DNA of 64,000 nt from Klebsiella electrica (GTDB lineage Bacteria > Pseudomonadota > Gammaproteobacteria > Enterobacterales > Enterobacteriaceae): positions 1,240,001 through 1,304,000 of the forward strand of contig NZ_CP041247.1 in assembly GCF_006711645.1 (NCBI RefSeq), given 5' to 3'. The notes beneath the pieces were generated by a model, which saw only the letters and a program-made list of their open reading frames with translations, had not been told where the DNA came from and did no database searches. The position numbers were made by a program, and so were the translations under genes. Shown piece after piece: positions 39,360 through 49,493 of this stretch. Each line of letters starts with the position of its first letter. The stretch's first letter is position 1.

Positions 39360-40136
39360 ATGTCCGAAACTAAAAATGAATTAGAAACTCTGCTGGAAAA
39401 GGCGGCGACCGAGCCAGGTCACCGTCCGGCATTTTTCCGTACGCTGCTGGAATCCACCGTGTGGGTTCCGGGAGCGGCGGCGGAAGGTGAGCCGATTGTC
39501 GAAGAGAGTGCCGTCGATCTGCAGCACTGGGAGAAAGACGATGGCGCCTCGGTGATTCCGTTTTTCACTTCTCTGGAAGCGCTGCAGCAGGCGGTTGAAG
39601 ATGAACAATCGTTTGTGGTGATGCCGGCACGGACGCTGTTTGCGATGACGCTCGGCGAAACGCTGTTCCTCAATGCAAAGCTGGCAACCGGTAAAGAGTT
39701 TATGCCCAATGAGATCCGCCATCTGCTGGGGGAAGAGGGCAGCCCGCTCAGCACGCAAACCGTGCTCGAAGGCGGCGAGTCTCTGCTGTTGTCTGAAGTC
39801 GCCGAGCCGCCGGCGCAGATGATTGACTCGTTGACCACGCTGTTTAAAACGTTGAAGACCGTCAGGCGGGCGTTTCTTTGCTCAATTAAAGATAGCGCTG
39901 ATGCGCCGGCAAACCTGCTGATCGGTATTGAAGCCGAAGGTGATATCGCAGAGGTTATCCAGGCGACCGGCAGCGTGGCGACCGATACGTTACCTGGCGA
40001 TGAGCCGATTGATATCTGTCAGGTGGTGGAAGGCGAGAAGGGGATCAGCCATTTTATGATTGCCCATATCACGCCATTTTATGAAAAGCGCTGGGGCAGT
40101 TTCCTGCGCGACTTTAAACAGAACCGCATTATTTAA
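39360..40136 (+). CDS. sseB: Enhanced serine sensitivity protein SseB
   Basis: 258 residues resembling E. coli SseB (FFRTLLESTVWVPG near residue 25, FFTSLEALQQAV, KRWGSFLRDF at the end). Overexpression in E. coli increases serine sensitivity; the biochemical role is unknown. It shares its name only with the Salmonella type III translocon protein and is unrelated to it. Confidence 0.93.
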   Translation: MSETKNELETLLEKAATEPGHRPAFFRTLLESTVWVPGAAAEGEPIVEESAVDLQHWEKDDGASVIPFFTSLEALQQAVEDEQSFVVMPARTLFAMTLGETLFLNAKLATGKEFMPNEIRHLLGEEGSPLSTQTVLEGGESLLLSEVAEPPAQMIDSLTTLFKTLKTVRRAFLCSIKDSADAPANLLIGIEAEGDIAEVIQATGSVATDTLPGDEPIDICQVVEGEKGISHFMIAHITPFYEKRWGSFLRDFKQNRII

Positions 40137-40141
40137 CTCTT

Positions 40142-40228
40142 TCCCGGGTAGCGGCTATGCCTTACCCGGGCTACGGTTTAGTGCCCTGGTGTAGCCCGGA
40201 TAAGGCGGTACGCCGCAATCCGGGAATG
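40142..40228. repeat. REP/BIME element between sseB and sseA
   Basis: CCCGGGTAGCGGCTATGCC-TTACCCGGG is followed by GTAGCCCGGATAAGGCGG and its closing arm CCGCAATCCGGG. Two facing REPs lie between converging genes. Confidence 0.8.
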
Positions 40229-40235
40229 TTCACGG

Positions 40236-41084
40236 TTACTGCGCCGGTTCGATGGGCAAATCCGTGCGGGCGCCCCATTCGCTCCACGAGCCGTCGTACA
40301 GGCACACGCCGTTAACGCCGAGCGTGGTCAACGCCAGCACCACCACCGCCGCCGTGACGCCGGAGCCGCAGCTGGCGATAATCGGTCGCTCGAAATTCAC
40401 GCCCTGGCGAATGAAAATCTCATTCAGCTCATCCACGGTTTTCAGTTCGCCGTTAATCACCAGATCGCTCCACGGCACGTTAAGCGCGCCGGGAATATGG
40501 CCACGACGTAGCCCCGGACGCGGTTCATCCGCCTGACCATTAAAACGCGCGGCCGGACGCGCATCGACGATCTGCGCCGATCCCTCATGGCTGACCAGCA
40601 GCACATCGGTCAGCCGTTTGATCACCTGCGGATCGAAGCGTCCGTCAAATTCTCCTTCCGCAATATCGGCAACGCCCTGTTCGAGTGGCAGTTCATCGCG
40701 CTGCCAGCCGGCCAGGCCGCCGGCGAGAATCGAGACATTTTCGACGCCAAAGGTGCGCAGCATCCACCAGGCGCGCGGGGCGGAGAAGAGATTGCCTTCA
40801 TCGTAAACCACCAGATGTTTATCGCTGCAGACCCCCAGCTCGCGCATTGCGACGGCGAAGGCTTCCGCTCGCGGCATCATGTGCGGCAGCGGACTGGTGT
40901 GGTCGGAGAGCGCTTCAATATCGAAAAATACGGCGTTGGGAATATGGCCCGCGCGATATTCCGCATCCATATCGCGCAGGGCTTCCTGGCCTGCTGGCGC
41001 CATTCGCGCATCGATAATCTGAATTTCCGGGTCATCAATATGTTCCGCTAACCAGTCAGCGGCGACGAAAAACGAGGTAGACAT
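40236..41084 (-). CDS. sseA: 3-mercaptopyruvate sulfurtransferase
   Basis: 282 residues with two rhodanese domains; the active-site loop CGSGVTA is in the second, near residue 238, and marks mercaptopyruvate as donor. It transfers sulfane sulfur to thiols or cyanide and contributes to H2S formation. It is divergent from yfhM; the 209-bp gap between them holds no gene that I can see. Confidence 0.95.
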   Translation of the reverse strand: MSTSFFVAADWLAEHIDDPEIQIIDARMAPAGQEALRDMDAEYRAGHIPNAVFFDIEALSDHTSPLPHMMPRAEAFAVAMRELGVCSDKHLVVYDEGNLFSAPRAWWMLRTFGVENVSILAGGLAGWQRDELPLEQGVADIAEGEFDGRFDPQVIKRLTDVLLVSHEGSAQIVDARPAARFNGQADEPRPGLRRGHIPGALNVPWSDLVINGELKTVDELNEIFIRQGVNFERPIIASCGSGVTAAVVVLALTTLGVNGVCLYDGSWSEWGARTDLPIEPAQ

Positions 41085-41293
41085 GGAGACTCCGTTTTAT
41101 TATTCATCAATCAATGAATTGTCGACGTTTTCTCGGTGCCTGACAAGTTATGGAGGACGAAGTTGCGACGCGGTCATGGAGGATAAAATAGTGATAGTCA
41201 GATTCTGGCAGGGTGGCTGTTGGTAATTCCAGCGTTAGCGCATAATAATGAGTTCACTACAGGCACTGGCTGTTTTGGCCAAGGGGTTAAAGG

Positions 41294-44200
41294 ATGAAAC
41301 CATTTCGTTTAGCGGCGCTGTCGCTGGCGCTATTGACGGCACTCTCTCTCAGCGGATGCGATGACAGCGGTAAACCGCAGGCCGTCTCGCCAGCCGACTC
41401 TTCCGCTGCGCAAACCGGCGCGACAAAACCGGACAGCGCGCAGCTGGCGGCACTGGCGGAAAAAAGCAAAGGTAAAGCGCTGACGCTGCTGGACGCCTCG
41501 GAACTCCAGCTGGACGGCGCGGCGGCGATGGTGCTCACCTTCTCTGTACCGCTTAATCCCGATCAGGATTTCTCACGCAGCGTGCATCTTGTCGATAAAA
41601 AAAGCGGCAAGGTGGATGGCGCCTGGGAACTGTCGCCGGATCTGAAAGCGCTGCGGCTACGCCATCTTGAGCCGAAACGCGAACTGATTGTCACCGTTGA
41701 CCCGACGCTGAGTGCGCTGAACGCGGCGACCTTCGATAGCCATTTTGAAAAAACCATTACCACCCGCGATATTGCCCCGAGCGTCGGTTTCGCCAGTCGC
41801 GGCTCGCTGCTGCCGGGCAAAGTGATCGCCGGGCTGCCGGTCATGGCGCTCAACGTCGACAATGTCGACGTCAACTTTTTCCGTATCAAGCCGGAGTCGC
41901 TGTCCGCTTTCGTCAGCCAGTGGGAATACCGTAACTCATTGAGTAACTGGGAGTCTGACGAGCTGTTGAAAATGGCCGATCTGGTCTATACCGGGCGTTT
42001 CGATCTCAATCCGGCGCGCAATACGCGGGAGAAACTGCTGCTGCCGCTGGCCGATATTAAGCCGTTGCAGCAGCCGGGTGTCTACGTTGCGGTGATGAAC
42101 CAGGCGGGGCGCTACAGCTATAGCAACGCCGCGACGTTGTTTACGCTGAGCGATATCGGCGTATCGGCGCACCGTTATCACAACCGGCTGGATGTCTTTA
42201 CCCAGAGCCTGGAGGACGGTGCGGCGCAATCTGGTATCGATGTGCTGTTGCTGAATGCGAAAGGGCAAACCCTCGCCGAGGCGAAAAGCGACGGCCAGGG
42301 TCACGTTACCCTGCAAACTAATGATAAAGACGCGGCGCTGCTGCTGGCGCGAAAAGACGGGCAGACCACCCTGCTGGATCTCAAACTTCCCGCCCTGGAT
42401 CTGGCCGAGTTCTCGATTGCCGGCGCTCCGGGATTCAGCAAGCAGTTCTTTATGTTCGGTCCGCGCGATCTGTATCGCCCGGGAGAAACGGTCATCCTTA
42501 ACGCGCTGCTTCGTGACGGCGACGGCAAGCCGCTGGCCGAGCAGCCGGTGAAATTCGACGTGGTGCAGCCGGACGGGCAGGTGATCCGCTCGCTGGTCAG
42601 CAAACCGGTCAATGGTCTGTATCAGTTTACCTGGCCGCTTGATAGCGGGGCACCGACCGGGATGTGGCATATCCGCGCCAGTACCGGCGACAATCAGCCG
42701 CGCGAGTGGGATTTCCACGTTGAAGATTTTATGCCTGAGCGGATGGCGCTGAATCTGACGCCGCAAAACGCGCCGCTGGCCACGGATGCCGATGTGCACT
42801 TCGGCGTCGTCGGCGCCTATCTGTATGGCGCCCCGGCCAGCGGCAATCAGCTACAGGGGAAACTGTTCCTGCGCCCGCTGCGCGATGCGGTTGCGGCGCT
42901 GCCGGGCTTCCAGTTTGGTGATATTGCCGAAGAAAACCTCTCCCGCAGCCTGGATGAGGTCCAGACGACGCTGGATGAAAAAGGCCATGCCGACGTCACC
43001 ACCGCCAGCCAGTGGCAGGATAGCCATTCGCCGCTGCAGGTGGTTTTACAGGCCAGCCTGCTGGAATCAGGTGGCCGACCGGTTACCCGCACCGTGCAGC
43101 AGCCGATCTGGCCTGCCGATACGCTGCCAGGCATTCGCCCGGAGTTTGCCCTCAAAGAGGTCTACGACTATCGCACCGACACAACGGTGAAACAGCCGGT
43201 GGTGGATGAAAACAGCACCGCGGCGTTTGAGATTGTTTATGCCGACGCCAAAGGCGAGAAAAAAGCGGTCTCCGGGCTACAGGTGCGGCTGATTCGCGAG
43301 CGCCGCGACTACTACTGGAACTGGTCTGACAGCGAAGGCTGGCAGTCGCAGTTCGATCAAAAAGATCTGCAGGAAGGCGAACAATCTCTGGATCTGCAGG
43401 CCGGGCAAACGGCGAAAGTGAGTTTCCCGGTGGAGTGGGGCTCCTACCGCCTGGAAGTGAAAGGCCCCGATGACGTCATCAGCAGCGTGCGCTTCTGGGC
43501 GGGCTACAGCTGGCAGGATAACAGCGATGGCACAGGCGCAGCGCGTCCGGATCGGGTCACCATGAAGCTGGACAAAGCCGCCTATAAACCCGGCGACACC
43601 ATCAAACTGCATATCGCCGCCCCGGCGGCGGGGAAAGGCTATGCGATGGTAGAATCGAGCGAAGGGCCGCTGTGGTGGCAGGAAATTGACGTCCCGGCGA
43701 ATGGCATGGAGTTGTCGATTCTGGTCGATAAAACCTGGAACCGTCACGATCTCTACCTCAGCACCCTGGTGATTCGCCCCGGAGATAAATCCCGCTCGGC
43801 GACGCCGAAACGGGCGGTTGGCCTGCTGCACCTGCCGCTGGGCGATGAAAACCGGCGCCTGACGCTGGCGCTGGATGCTCCACAAAAAATGCGCCCGAAT
43901 CAGCCGCTGACGGTGAAAATCAAAGCCAGCGTGGCGCAGGGGGAAGTGCCGAAACAGGTCAATGTGCTGCTCTCCGCCGTAGACAGCGGGGTGCTGAACA
44001 TCACCGATTACGCCACTCCGGATCCGTGGGATGCCTTCTTTGGTCAGAAACGTTACGGCGCGGATATTTATGATATCTACGGTCAGGTGATTGAAGGGCA
44101 GGGGCGTCTCGCCAGCCTGCGTTTCGGCGGCGACGGCGACGAACTCAAACGCGGCGGAAAACCGCCGGTTAACCACGTCACGATTATTGCCCAGCAGGCG

Positions 44201-46243
44201 CAGCCGGTGGTACTGGATGAGCGTGGCGAAGGGGCGGTGACGCTGCCGATTGGCGATTTCAACGGCGAACTGCGTGTGATGGCGCAGGCGTGGACCGCCG
44301 ATGATTTTGGCAGCAGCGACGAGAAAGTGGTGGTGGCCGCGCCGGTGATTGCCGATCTGAATACGCCGCGCTTCCTTGCCAGCGGCGACGCAACCCGGCT
44401 GGCGCTGGATCTGCGTAATCTCACCGACAAGCCGCAAACGCTGAATGTCGCGCTGAGCGCCAGCGGTTTGCTGCAGCTCGATGGCGCGGCCATTCCTCCG
44501 CTACAGCTGGCGCCCGGCGCGCGCAGCACGCTGTTTGTCCCGGTGAGTGCCCGCGATGGCTTCGGCGATGGTCAGGTGAACGCCACGATTACCGGCGTGA
44601 CCCTGCCGGGCGAGACCTTCACCCCGATGCGCAAACAGTGGAAAATTGGCGTGCGTCCGGCCTTCCCGGCGCAGACCGTGAATAACGGCGTGGTGCTGCA
44701 ACCGGGGGAAAGCTGGCAGGCGCCTGTCGGGCAAACGCAGGGCTTCTCGCCGGCGACGCTGCAGGGGCAACTGGTCTTCAGCGGGAAGCCGCCGCTAAAT
44801 CTCGCCCGCTACATTCGCGACCTGAAAGCCTATCCTTATGGCTGCCTGGAGCAGACCGCCAGCGGACTGTTCCCGTCGCTTTACACCAATGCCGCGCAGC
44901 TCAAAGCATTGGGTATCGTCGGCGACAGCGATGAAAAACGTCGTGCGGCGGTGGACATCGGTATTTCCCGACTGCTGCATATGCAGCGTGACGATGGCGG
45001 ATTCGCCCTGTGGGACAAAGAAGGGCCGGAAGAGTACTGGCTGACCGCCTATGCCATGGATTTCCTCGTGAGAGCAGGCGAGCAGGGCTATAGCGTACCG
45101 GCTCAGGCGATGAATAACGGTAACCAGCGTCTGCTGCGCTATCTGCAGGAACCGGGGCTGATGACCGTTCGCTACAGCGATGACGCGGCGGCCAGCCGTT
45201 TCGCCGCTCAGGCCTATGCGGCCCTGGTGCTGGCCCGTCAGCAAAAAGCGCCCCTTGGCGCCCTACGCGAAATCTGGAGCCGTCATGAGCAGGCGCGTTC
45301 TGGCCTGCCTCTGCTGCAACTGGGTATCGCCCTCAAAGCGATGGGCGATGCGCCGCGCGCTGAGCAGGCGTTGACGCTGGCGATGAGCACGCCGCGTCAG
45401 GATACGGATCGCTGGCTGGGCGATTATGGTAGCGCGCTGCGCGACGATGCGCTGAAGCTGGCCCTGCTGGAGGAGAACCAACTGCTGCCGGATGCGCAGA
45501 ACACCTTACTGAGCAACCTCGCGGAAGAGGCCTACGGTCAGCGCTGGCTTTCAACCCAGGAGACTAACGCGCTGTTCCTGGCTGGCCGGACATTACAGGA
45601 TTTACCCGGCAACTGGCAGGCGCAAACGTCGCTACAGGCGCAGCCGCTCTCGGCGGATAAAGCGCAGACCCGCAACCTGAGCGCTGAACAACTGGCCTCC
45701 CTGCAGGTCAGCAATACCGGCGATCGACCGCTCTGGCTGCGTCTTGACAGCAGCGGATACCCGCTCGCTGCGCCGCAGGCCACGGGGAACGTTCTGGGTA
45801 TTGAACGTCAAATCTTTGACACCCGCGGTCAGCAGAAATCGCTGACCTCGCTGCGTAGCGGCGAGCTGGTGCTGGTGAAGCTGGAGGTCACCGCCAAACG
45901 CAACGTTCCGGATGCGCTGGTGGTCGACCTGCTGCCGGCGGGACTGGAGCTGGAAAACCAGAATCTGGCGAACAGCAGCGCCAGCCTGCAGGAGAACGGC
46001 GACGCGGTGCAGAACCTGCTTAGCCAGATGCAGCAGGCGGATATTCAACATATCGAGTTCCGTGACGATCGCTTCGTCGCCGCCGTGGCGATTAACGAAG
46101 GGCAGCCGGTGACGCTGGTGTACCTGGCGCGCGCGGTCACGCCGGGAACATATCAGGTTCCGCAGCCGCAGGTGGAGTCGATGTATATTCCGCAGTGGCG
46201 GGCGACCGGCGCGGCCAGCGGCCCGCTGACTGTTACCCCGTAA
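41294..46243 (+). CDS. yfhM: Bacterial alpha-2-macroglobulin lipoprotein
   Basis: 1649 residues (E. coli YfhM about 1650). A lipoprotein signal peptide ends at LSLSGC (Cys22); the next residue is Asp, the signal for staying in the inner membrane. The thioester motif CLEQ is in YPYGCLEQTASGLFP near residue 1183. It traps proteases in the periplasm, a last-line protection of the cell envelope. It is directly followed by pbpC with no gap, a conserved pairing that links protease trapping with peptidoglycan repair. Confidence 0.97.
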   Translation: MKPFRLAALSLALLTALSLSGCDDSGKPQAVSPADSSAAQTGATKPDSAQLAALAEKSKGKALTLLDASELQLDGAAAMVLTFSVPLNPDQDFSRSVHLVDKKSGKVDGAWELSPDLKALRLRHLEPKRELIVTVDPTLSALNAATFDSHFEKTITTRDIAPSVGFASRGSLLPGKVIAGLPVMALNVDNVDVNFFRIKPESLSAFVSQWEYRNSLSNWESDELLKMADLVYTGRFDLNPARNTREKLLLPLADIKPLQQPGVYVAVMNQAGRYSYSNAATLFTLSDIGVSAHRYHNRLDVFTQSLEDGAAQSGIDVLLLNAKGQTLAEAKSDGQGHVTLQTNDKDAALLLARKDGQTTLLDLKLPALDLAEFSIAGAPGFSKQFFMFGPRDLYRPGETVILNALLRDGDGKPLAEQPVKFDVVQPDGQVIRSLVSKPVNGLYQFTWPLDSGAPTGMWHIRASTGDNQPREWDFHVEDFMPERMALNLTPQNAPLATDADVHFGVVGAYLYGAPASGNQLQGKLFLRPLRDAVAALPGFQFGDIAEENLSRSLDEVQTTLDEKGHADVTTASQWQDSHSPLQVVLQASLLESGGRPVTRTVQQPIWPADTLPGIRPEFALKEVYDYRTDTTVKQPVVDENSTAAFEIVYADAKGEKKAVSGLQVRLIRERRDYYWNWSDSEGWQSQFDQKDLQEGEQSLDLQAGQTAKVSFPVEWGSYRLEVKGPDDVISSVRFWAGYSWQDNSDGTGAARPDRVTMKLDKAAYKPGDTIKLHIAAPAAGKGYAMVESSEGPLWWQEIDVPANGMELSILVDKTWNRHDLYLSTLVIRPGDKSRSATPKRAVGLLHLPLGDENRRLTLALDAPQKMRPNQPLTVKIKASVAQGEVPKQVNVLLSAVDSGVLNITDYATPDPWDAFFGQKRYGADIYDIYGQVIEGQGRLASLRFGGDGDELKRGGKPPVNHVTIIAQQAQPVVLDERGEGAVTLPIGDFNGELRVMAQAWTADDFGSSDEKVVVAAPVIADLNTPRFLASGDATRLALDLRNLTDKPQTLNVALSASGLLQLDGAAIPPLQLAPGARSTLFVPVSARDGFGDGQVNATITGVTLPGETFTPMRKQWKIGVRPAFPAQTVNNGVVLQPGESWQAPVGQTQGFSPATLQGQLVFSGKPPLNLARYIRDLKAYPYGCLEQTASGLFPSLYTNAAQLKALGIVGDSDEKRRAAVDIGISRLLHMQRDDGGFALWDKEGPEEYWLTAYAMDFLVRAGEQGYSVPAQAMNNGNQRLLRYLQEPGLMTVRYSDDAAASRFAAQAYAALVLARQQKAPLGALREIWSRHEQARSGLPLLQLGIALKAMGDAPRAEQALTLAMSTPRQDTDRWLGDYGSALRDDALKLALLEENQLLPDAQNTLLSNLAEEAYGQRWLSTQETNALFLAGRTLQDLPGNWQAQTSLQAQPLSADKAQTRNLSAEQLASLQVSNTGDRPLWLRLDSSGYPLAAPQATGNVLGIERQIFDTRGQQKSLTSLRSGELVLVKLEVTAKRNVPDALVVDLLPAGLELENQNLANSSASLQENGDAVQNLLSQMQQADIQHIEFRDDRFVAAVAINEGQPVTLVYLARAVTPGTYQVPQPQVESMYIPQWRATGAASGPLTVTP

Positions 46244-48568
46244 ATGCGGGCGTTGCGACAGGTAAAACGCCGCTGGCGCTGGCTGGCGGCGTTGATCGTG
46301 ATGCTATGGCTGGCGGTGCTGGCGGCGGATCGTCTGTGGCCGTTACCGCTGCAGGAGGTGGCACCGGCCCGGGTGGTGGTCGCGGAAGATGGCACGCCGC
46401 TGTGGCGCTTTGCCGATCAGCAGGGCGTCTGGCGCTATCCGGTCGCTCTCAATGATGTGTCGCCGCGCTATCTGCAGGCGCTGATCCAGTATGAAGATCG
46501 CTGGTTCTGGCGGCATCCGGGCGTAAATCCGTTTGCGGTTTTTCGCGCGGCCTGGCAGGACCTGACCGCCGGGCGAGTCATCTCCGGCGGCAGCACCCTG
46601 ACCATGCAGGTCGCGAGGCTGCTCGATCCTCATCCCCGCACCTTCGGCGGCAAGCTGCGCCAGCTCTGGCGCGCGCTGCAGCTGGAATGGCATTTATCAA
46701 AAAGCGAGATCCTGACGCTGTATCTTAACCGCGCTCCCTTTGGCGGGACGCTGCAGGGGATTGGCGCTGCCAGCTGGGCCTATCTCGGCAAACCCCCCGC
46801 GCAACTCAGCTATGGCGAAGCGGCGCTGCTGGCCGTGCTGCCGCAGGCGCCAAGTCGTTTACGTCCCGATCGCTGGCCGCAGCGGGCTCAGGCCGCGCGG
46901 GATAAAGTCCTGGCGCGGATGCGCAGCCAGGGCGTCTGGCCCGCTAAGGCGGTACAGGAAGCGATTGAAGAACCGGTATGGTTGTTTCCACGACAGATGC
47001 CGCAGCTGGCACCGCTTTTTTCCCGGCGGATACTGGCGAGCAGCCGCAAAGGGAAAGTGGTGACGACGCTCGATGCCGGGCTCCAGCGGCAGCTGGAAGA
47101 TCTGGCGCTCAACTGGAAATCGCGCCTGCCGCCGCGTAGCTCGCTGGCGATGGTGGTCGTCGACCATACCAATATGAAAGTGCGGGGCTGGGTCGGTTCG
47201 GCGGATATTTCCGACGATAGCCGCTTCGGGCATATCGATATGGTCTCGGCGGTTCGTTCGCCGGGGTCGGTTTTAAAACCGTTTGTCTACGGTATGGCGC
47301 TGGATGATGGGCTTATTCATCCGGCCTCTTTATTACAGGATGTGCCGCGCCGTTTTAGCGACTACCGTCCCGGAAATTTTGACAGCGGTTTTCATGGCCC
47401 GGTCAGCGCCAGCGAAGCACTGGTGCGTTCGCTGAACCTTCCGGCGGTTCAGGTGCTTGAAGCCTACGGGCCGAAGCGCTTCGCCGCCACCTTACGCAAT
47501 GCCGGTTTGCCGCTGATATTACCGATCGGCGCGGAACCCAACCTGTCGCTGATCCTCGGCGGGGCGGGGACAAAGCTGGAAGATATCGTGGCTGGATACA
47601 GCGCCTTCGCCCGTCATGGCAAGGTCGCGCGATTGCGGATGACGCCGGACGCCCCGCTGGTGGAAAGACCGCTGTTGTCGCCGGGCGCGGCATGGATAAT
47701 CCGGCGAATACTGGCGGGCGAAGCCCAGCCGGTATCGGACGCTTCGTTGGTGCAGGTGGTTCCGCTGGCGTGGAAAACCGGCACCAGCTACGGCTATCGC
47801 GATGCCTGGGCCATTGGCGTCAATGCCCGCTACCTGATCGGCATCTGGACCGGGCGGCCTGACGGCACTCCGGTGGTGGGGCAGTTTGGTTTTGCCAGCG
47901 CGGTACCTCTGCTGAACCAGGTCAATAATATGCTGCTGGCGCGCCCGGCCACGGGGCGCGGCGGTCTGCCTACCGACCCGCGTCCGCAGACGGTCAGCGC
48001 GGCAACGATCTGCTGGCCTGGCGGGCAGAATCTGGCGCCAGGCGATAGTAACTGCCGACGTCGACTGGCGACATGGCTGCTGGATGACAGCCAGCCGCCG
48101 ACGCTGCTGTTGCCGGGCCAGGAAGAGGGGCGCGGTATTCGCTTCCCTGTCTGGTTAGATGGGCAGGGGCGGCGGGTGGCGGCGGATTGTCCCGGCGCCG
48201 TGCGGAAGATAATCGATGTCTGGCCGCTGCCGCTGGAGCCCTGGCTGCCCCCTGCGGAGCGGCGGGCTGCACGTTCAGGCCCGGTTTCGCCGGACTGCCC
48301 GCCGCCGCAGGCGACGGACGTGGCACCGCTGGTGCTGTCGGGCGTGCGTGAGGGGGCGGTGATTAAACGTTTACCGGGAACGACGCGGGTCATGCTGGCG
48401 CTGCAGACCACCGGTGGCGAAGGGCGGCGCTGGTGGTTTCTCAATGGTGAACCACAGACCGCCGCCGGTGCCAGTGCGACGCTGCCGCTGGAGCGGCCCG
48501 ACAGTTATCAACTGGTGGTCATGGACGAGAGTGGCCAGGTGGCGACGGCGAATTTTACGCTGCAATAG
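46244..48568 (+). CDS. pbpC: Penicillin-binding protein 1C
   Basis: 774 residues. One N-terminal membrane helix (LAALIVMLWLAVLAADRLW) is followed by a GT51 glycosyltransferase domain (QYEDRWFWRHPGVNP, GGSTLTMQVARLL, LYLNRAPFGG), a transpeptidase domain with S-x-x-K in SPGSVLKPFVYG and KTGTS, and a C-terminal PBP1C-type beta domain. It polymerises glycan strands; transpeptidase activity of PBP1C is doubtful in E. coli. The ATG begins on the base after the yfhM stop. Confidence 0.96.
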   Translation: MRALRQVKRRWRWLAALIVMLWLAVLAADRLWPLPLQEVAPARVVVAEDGTPLWRFADQQGVWRYPVALNDVSPRYLQALIQYEDRWFWRHPGVNPFAVFRAAWQDLTAGRVISGGSTLTMQVARLLDPHPRTFGGKLRQLWRALQLEWHLSKSEILTLYLNRAPFGGTLQGIGAASWAYLGKPPAQLSYGEAALLAVLPQAPSRLRPDRWPQRAQAARDKVLARMRSQGVWPAKAVQEAIEEPVWLFPRQMPQLAPLFSRRILASSRKGKVVTTLDAGLQRQLEDLALNWKSRLPPRSSLAMVVVDHTNMKVRGWVGSADISDDSRFGHIDMVSAVRSPGSVLKPFVYGMALDDGLIHPASLLQDVPRRFSDYRPGNFDSGFHGPVSASEALVRSLNLPAVQVLEAYGPKRFAATLRNAGLPLILPIGAEPNLSLILGGAGTKLEDIVAGYSAFARHGKVARLRMTPDAPLVERPLLSPGAAWIIRRILAGEAQPVSDASLVQVVPLAWKTGTSYGYRDAWAIGVNARYLIGIWTGRPDGTPVVGQFGFASAVPLLNQVNNMLLARPATGRGGLPTDPRPQTVSAATICWPGGQNLAPGDSNCRRRLATWLLDDSQPPTLLLPGQEEGRGIRFPVWLDGQGRRVAADCPGAVRKIIDVWPLPLEPWLPPAERRAARSGPVSPDCPPPQATDVAPLVLSGVREGAVIKRLPGTTRVMLALQTTGGEGRRWWFLNGEPQTAAGASATLPLERPDSYQLVVMDESGQVATANFTLQ

Positions 48569-48728
48569 CGCGAAATGCCCAATCCCCTGTTTTATGTGTT
48601 GCTAAAACTCGTCTTATTTTAACAAAATGTTACCTTCATCCATAGGCAGCGCCGGTGTTGCTCATTATAATGCGCGCCAGGCCATACGATCGTATGCGCA
48701 ACAACAGAACATTTTATTAGAGGTAATC

Positions 48729-49160
48729 ATGGCTATTGAACGTACTTTTTCCATCATCAAACCAAACGCGGTGGCAAAAAACGTTATTGGCGGCATCTTT
48801 TCCCGCTTTGAAGCAGCAGGGTTCAAAATCGTCGGCACCAAAATGCTGCACCTGACCGTTGAACAGGCTCGCGGTTTCTACGCTGAGCACGAAGGTCGCC
48901 CGTTCTTCGACGGCCTGGTTGAGTTCATGACTTCCGGCCCGATCGTGGTCTCCGTTCTGGAAGGCGAAAACGCCGTTCAGCGTCACCGTGACCTGCTGGG
49001 CGCAACCAACCCGGACAACGCGCTGGCAGGCACTCTGCGCGCAGACTACGCCGACAGCTTCACCGAGAACGGCACCCACGGTTCCGATTCCGTTGAGTCT
49101 GCGGCTCGCGAAATCGCGTTCTTCTTTGCAGAAGGCGAGGTTTGCCCGCGCACTCGCTAA
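48729..49160 (+). CDS. ndk: Nucleoside diphosphate kinase
   Basis: 143 residues, the same as E. coli. It balances NTP and dNTP pools by phosphate transfer through the histidine in [12 protein letters not shown]. The ATG at 48729 ([15 protein letters not shown]) follows AGAGGTAATC; the frame extends to 48627 without conserved sequence. Confidence 0.98.
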   Translation: MAIERTFSIIKPNAVAKNVIGGIFSRFEAAGFKIVGTKMLHLTVEQARGFYAEHEGRPFFDGLVEFMTSGPIVVSVLEGENAVQRHRDLLGATNPDNALAGTLRADYADSFTENGTHGSDSVESAAREIAFFFAEGEVCPRTR

Positions 49161-49171
49161 TCTCCTGTGTC

Positions 49172-49271
49172 TTTCAGGCCACTGCTTTGTTGGCGTCATT
49201 CGCACCCCCCGGTCACATAGCTATCTATGTTCCCGGGGGGCGCGAACTTGCCGCCTCGCCGTGACCTGAAA
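49172..49271. repeat. Intergenic long stem-loop repeat after ndk
   Basis: Inner arms 49202-49219 and 49226-49243 pair at 15 of 18 positions around a 6-nt loop (CCCCCCGG against CCGGGGGG). Outer TTTCAGG (49172-49178) and CCTGAAA (49265-49271) close it. The CATTCGC / CCCGGGG / TTGCCGCC pattern resembles an enterobacterial intergenic repeat family. It occupies most of the first third of the 333-bp ndk-rlmN gap and may also end ndk transcription. Confidence 0.55.
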
Positions 49272-49403
49272 TACTTTGGAGAGTCTGGTCCTCGTCTTTT
49301 CGACAATCGAAAAGCCATAGAGGATTAAGTACGCAGTAACAGATTTTTTCATCATTGCCGCGTGCAAACGTGGTATTGATGCAGCAGAATTTGTACAATG
49401 CAG

Positions 49404-49447
49404 CGCCCCTGGACGAGCACTCGTTCATAGGGGCGTTTCTTTTTTTC
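49404..49447 (+). terminator. Terminator-like hairpin 47 bp before rlmN
   Basis: CGCCCCT and AGGGGCG form a stem around an 18-nt loop that can itself pair (CGAG with CTCG). TTTCTTTTTTTC follows. It lies in the rlmN leader, so it could end ndk readthrough or attenuate rlmN. Confidence 0.7.
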
Positions 49448-49493
49448 AACCCTCCTGGGGCCATAACGTGTAACAACGAGGCCGGAATAGATT

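Noticed and set aside
41085..41293. Small RNA gene between sseA and yfhM
   Set aside because: I see no terminator-like hairpin or recognisable RNA in these 209 bp.
43277..44437. 386-codon open frame on - inside yfhM
   Set aside because: Antisense shadow of a complete alpha-2-macroglobulin gene.
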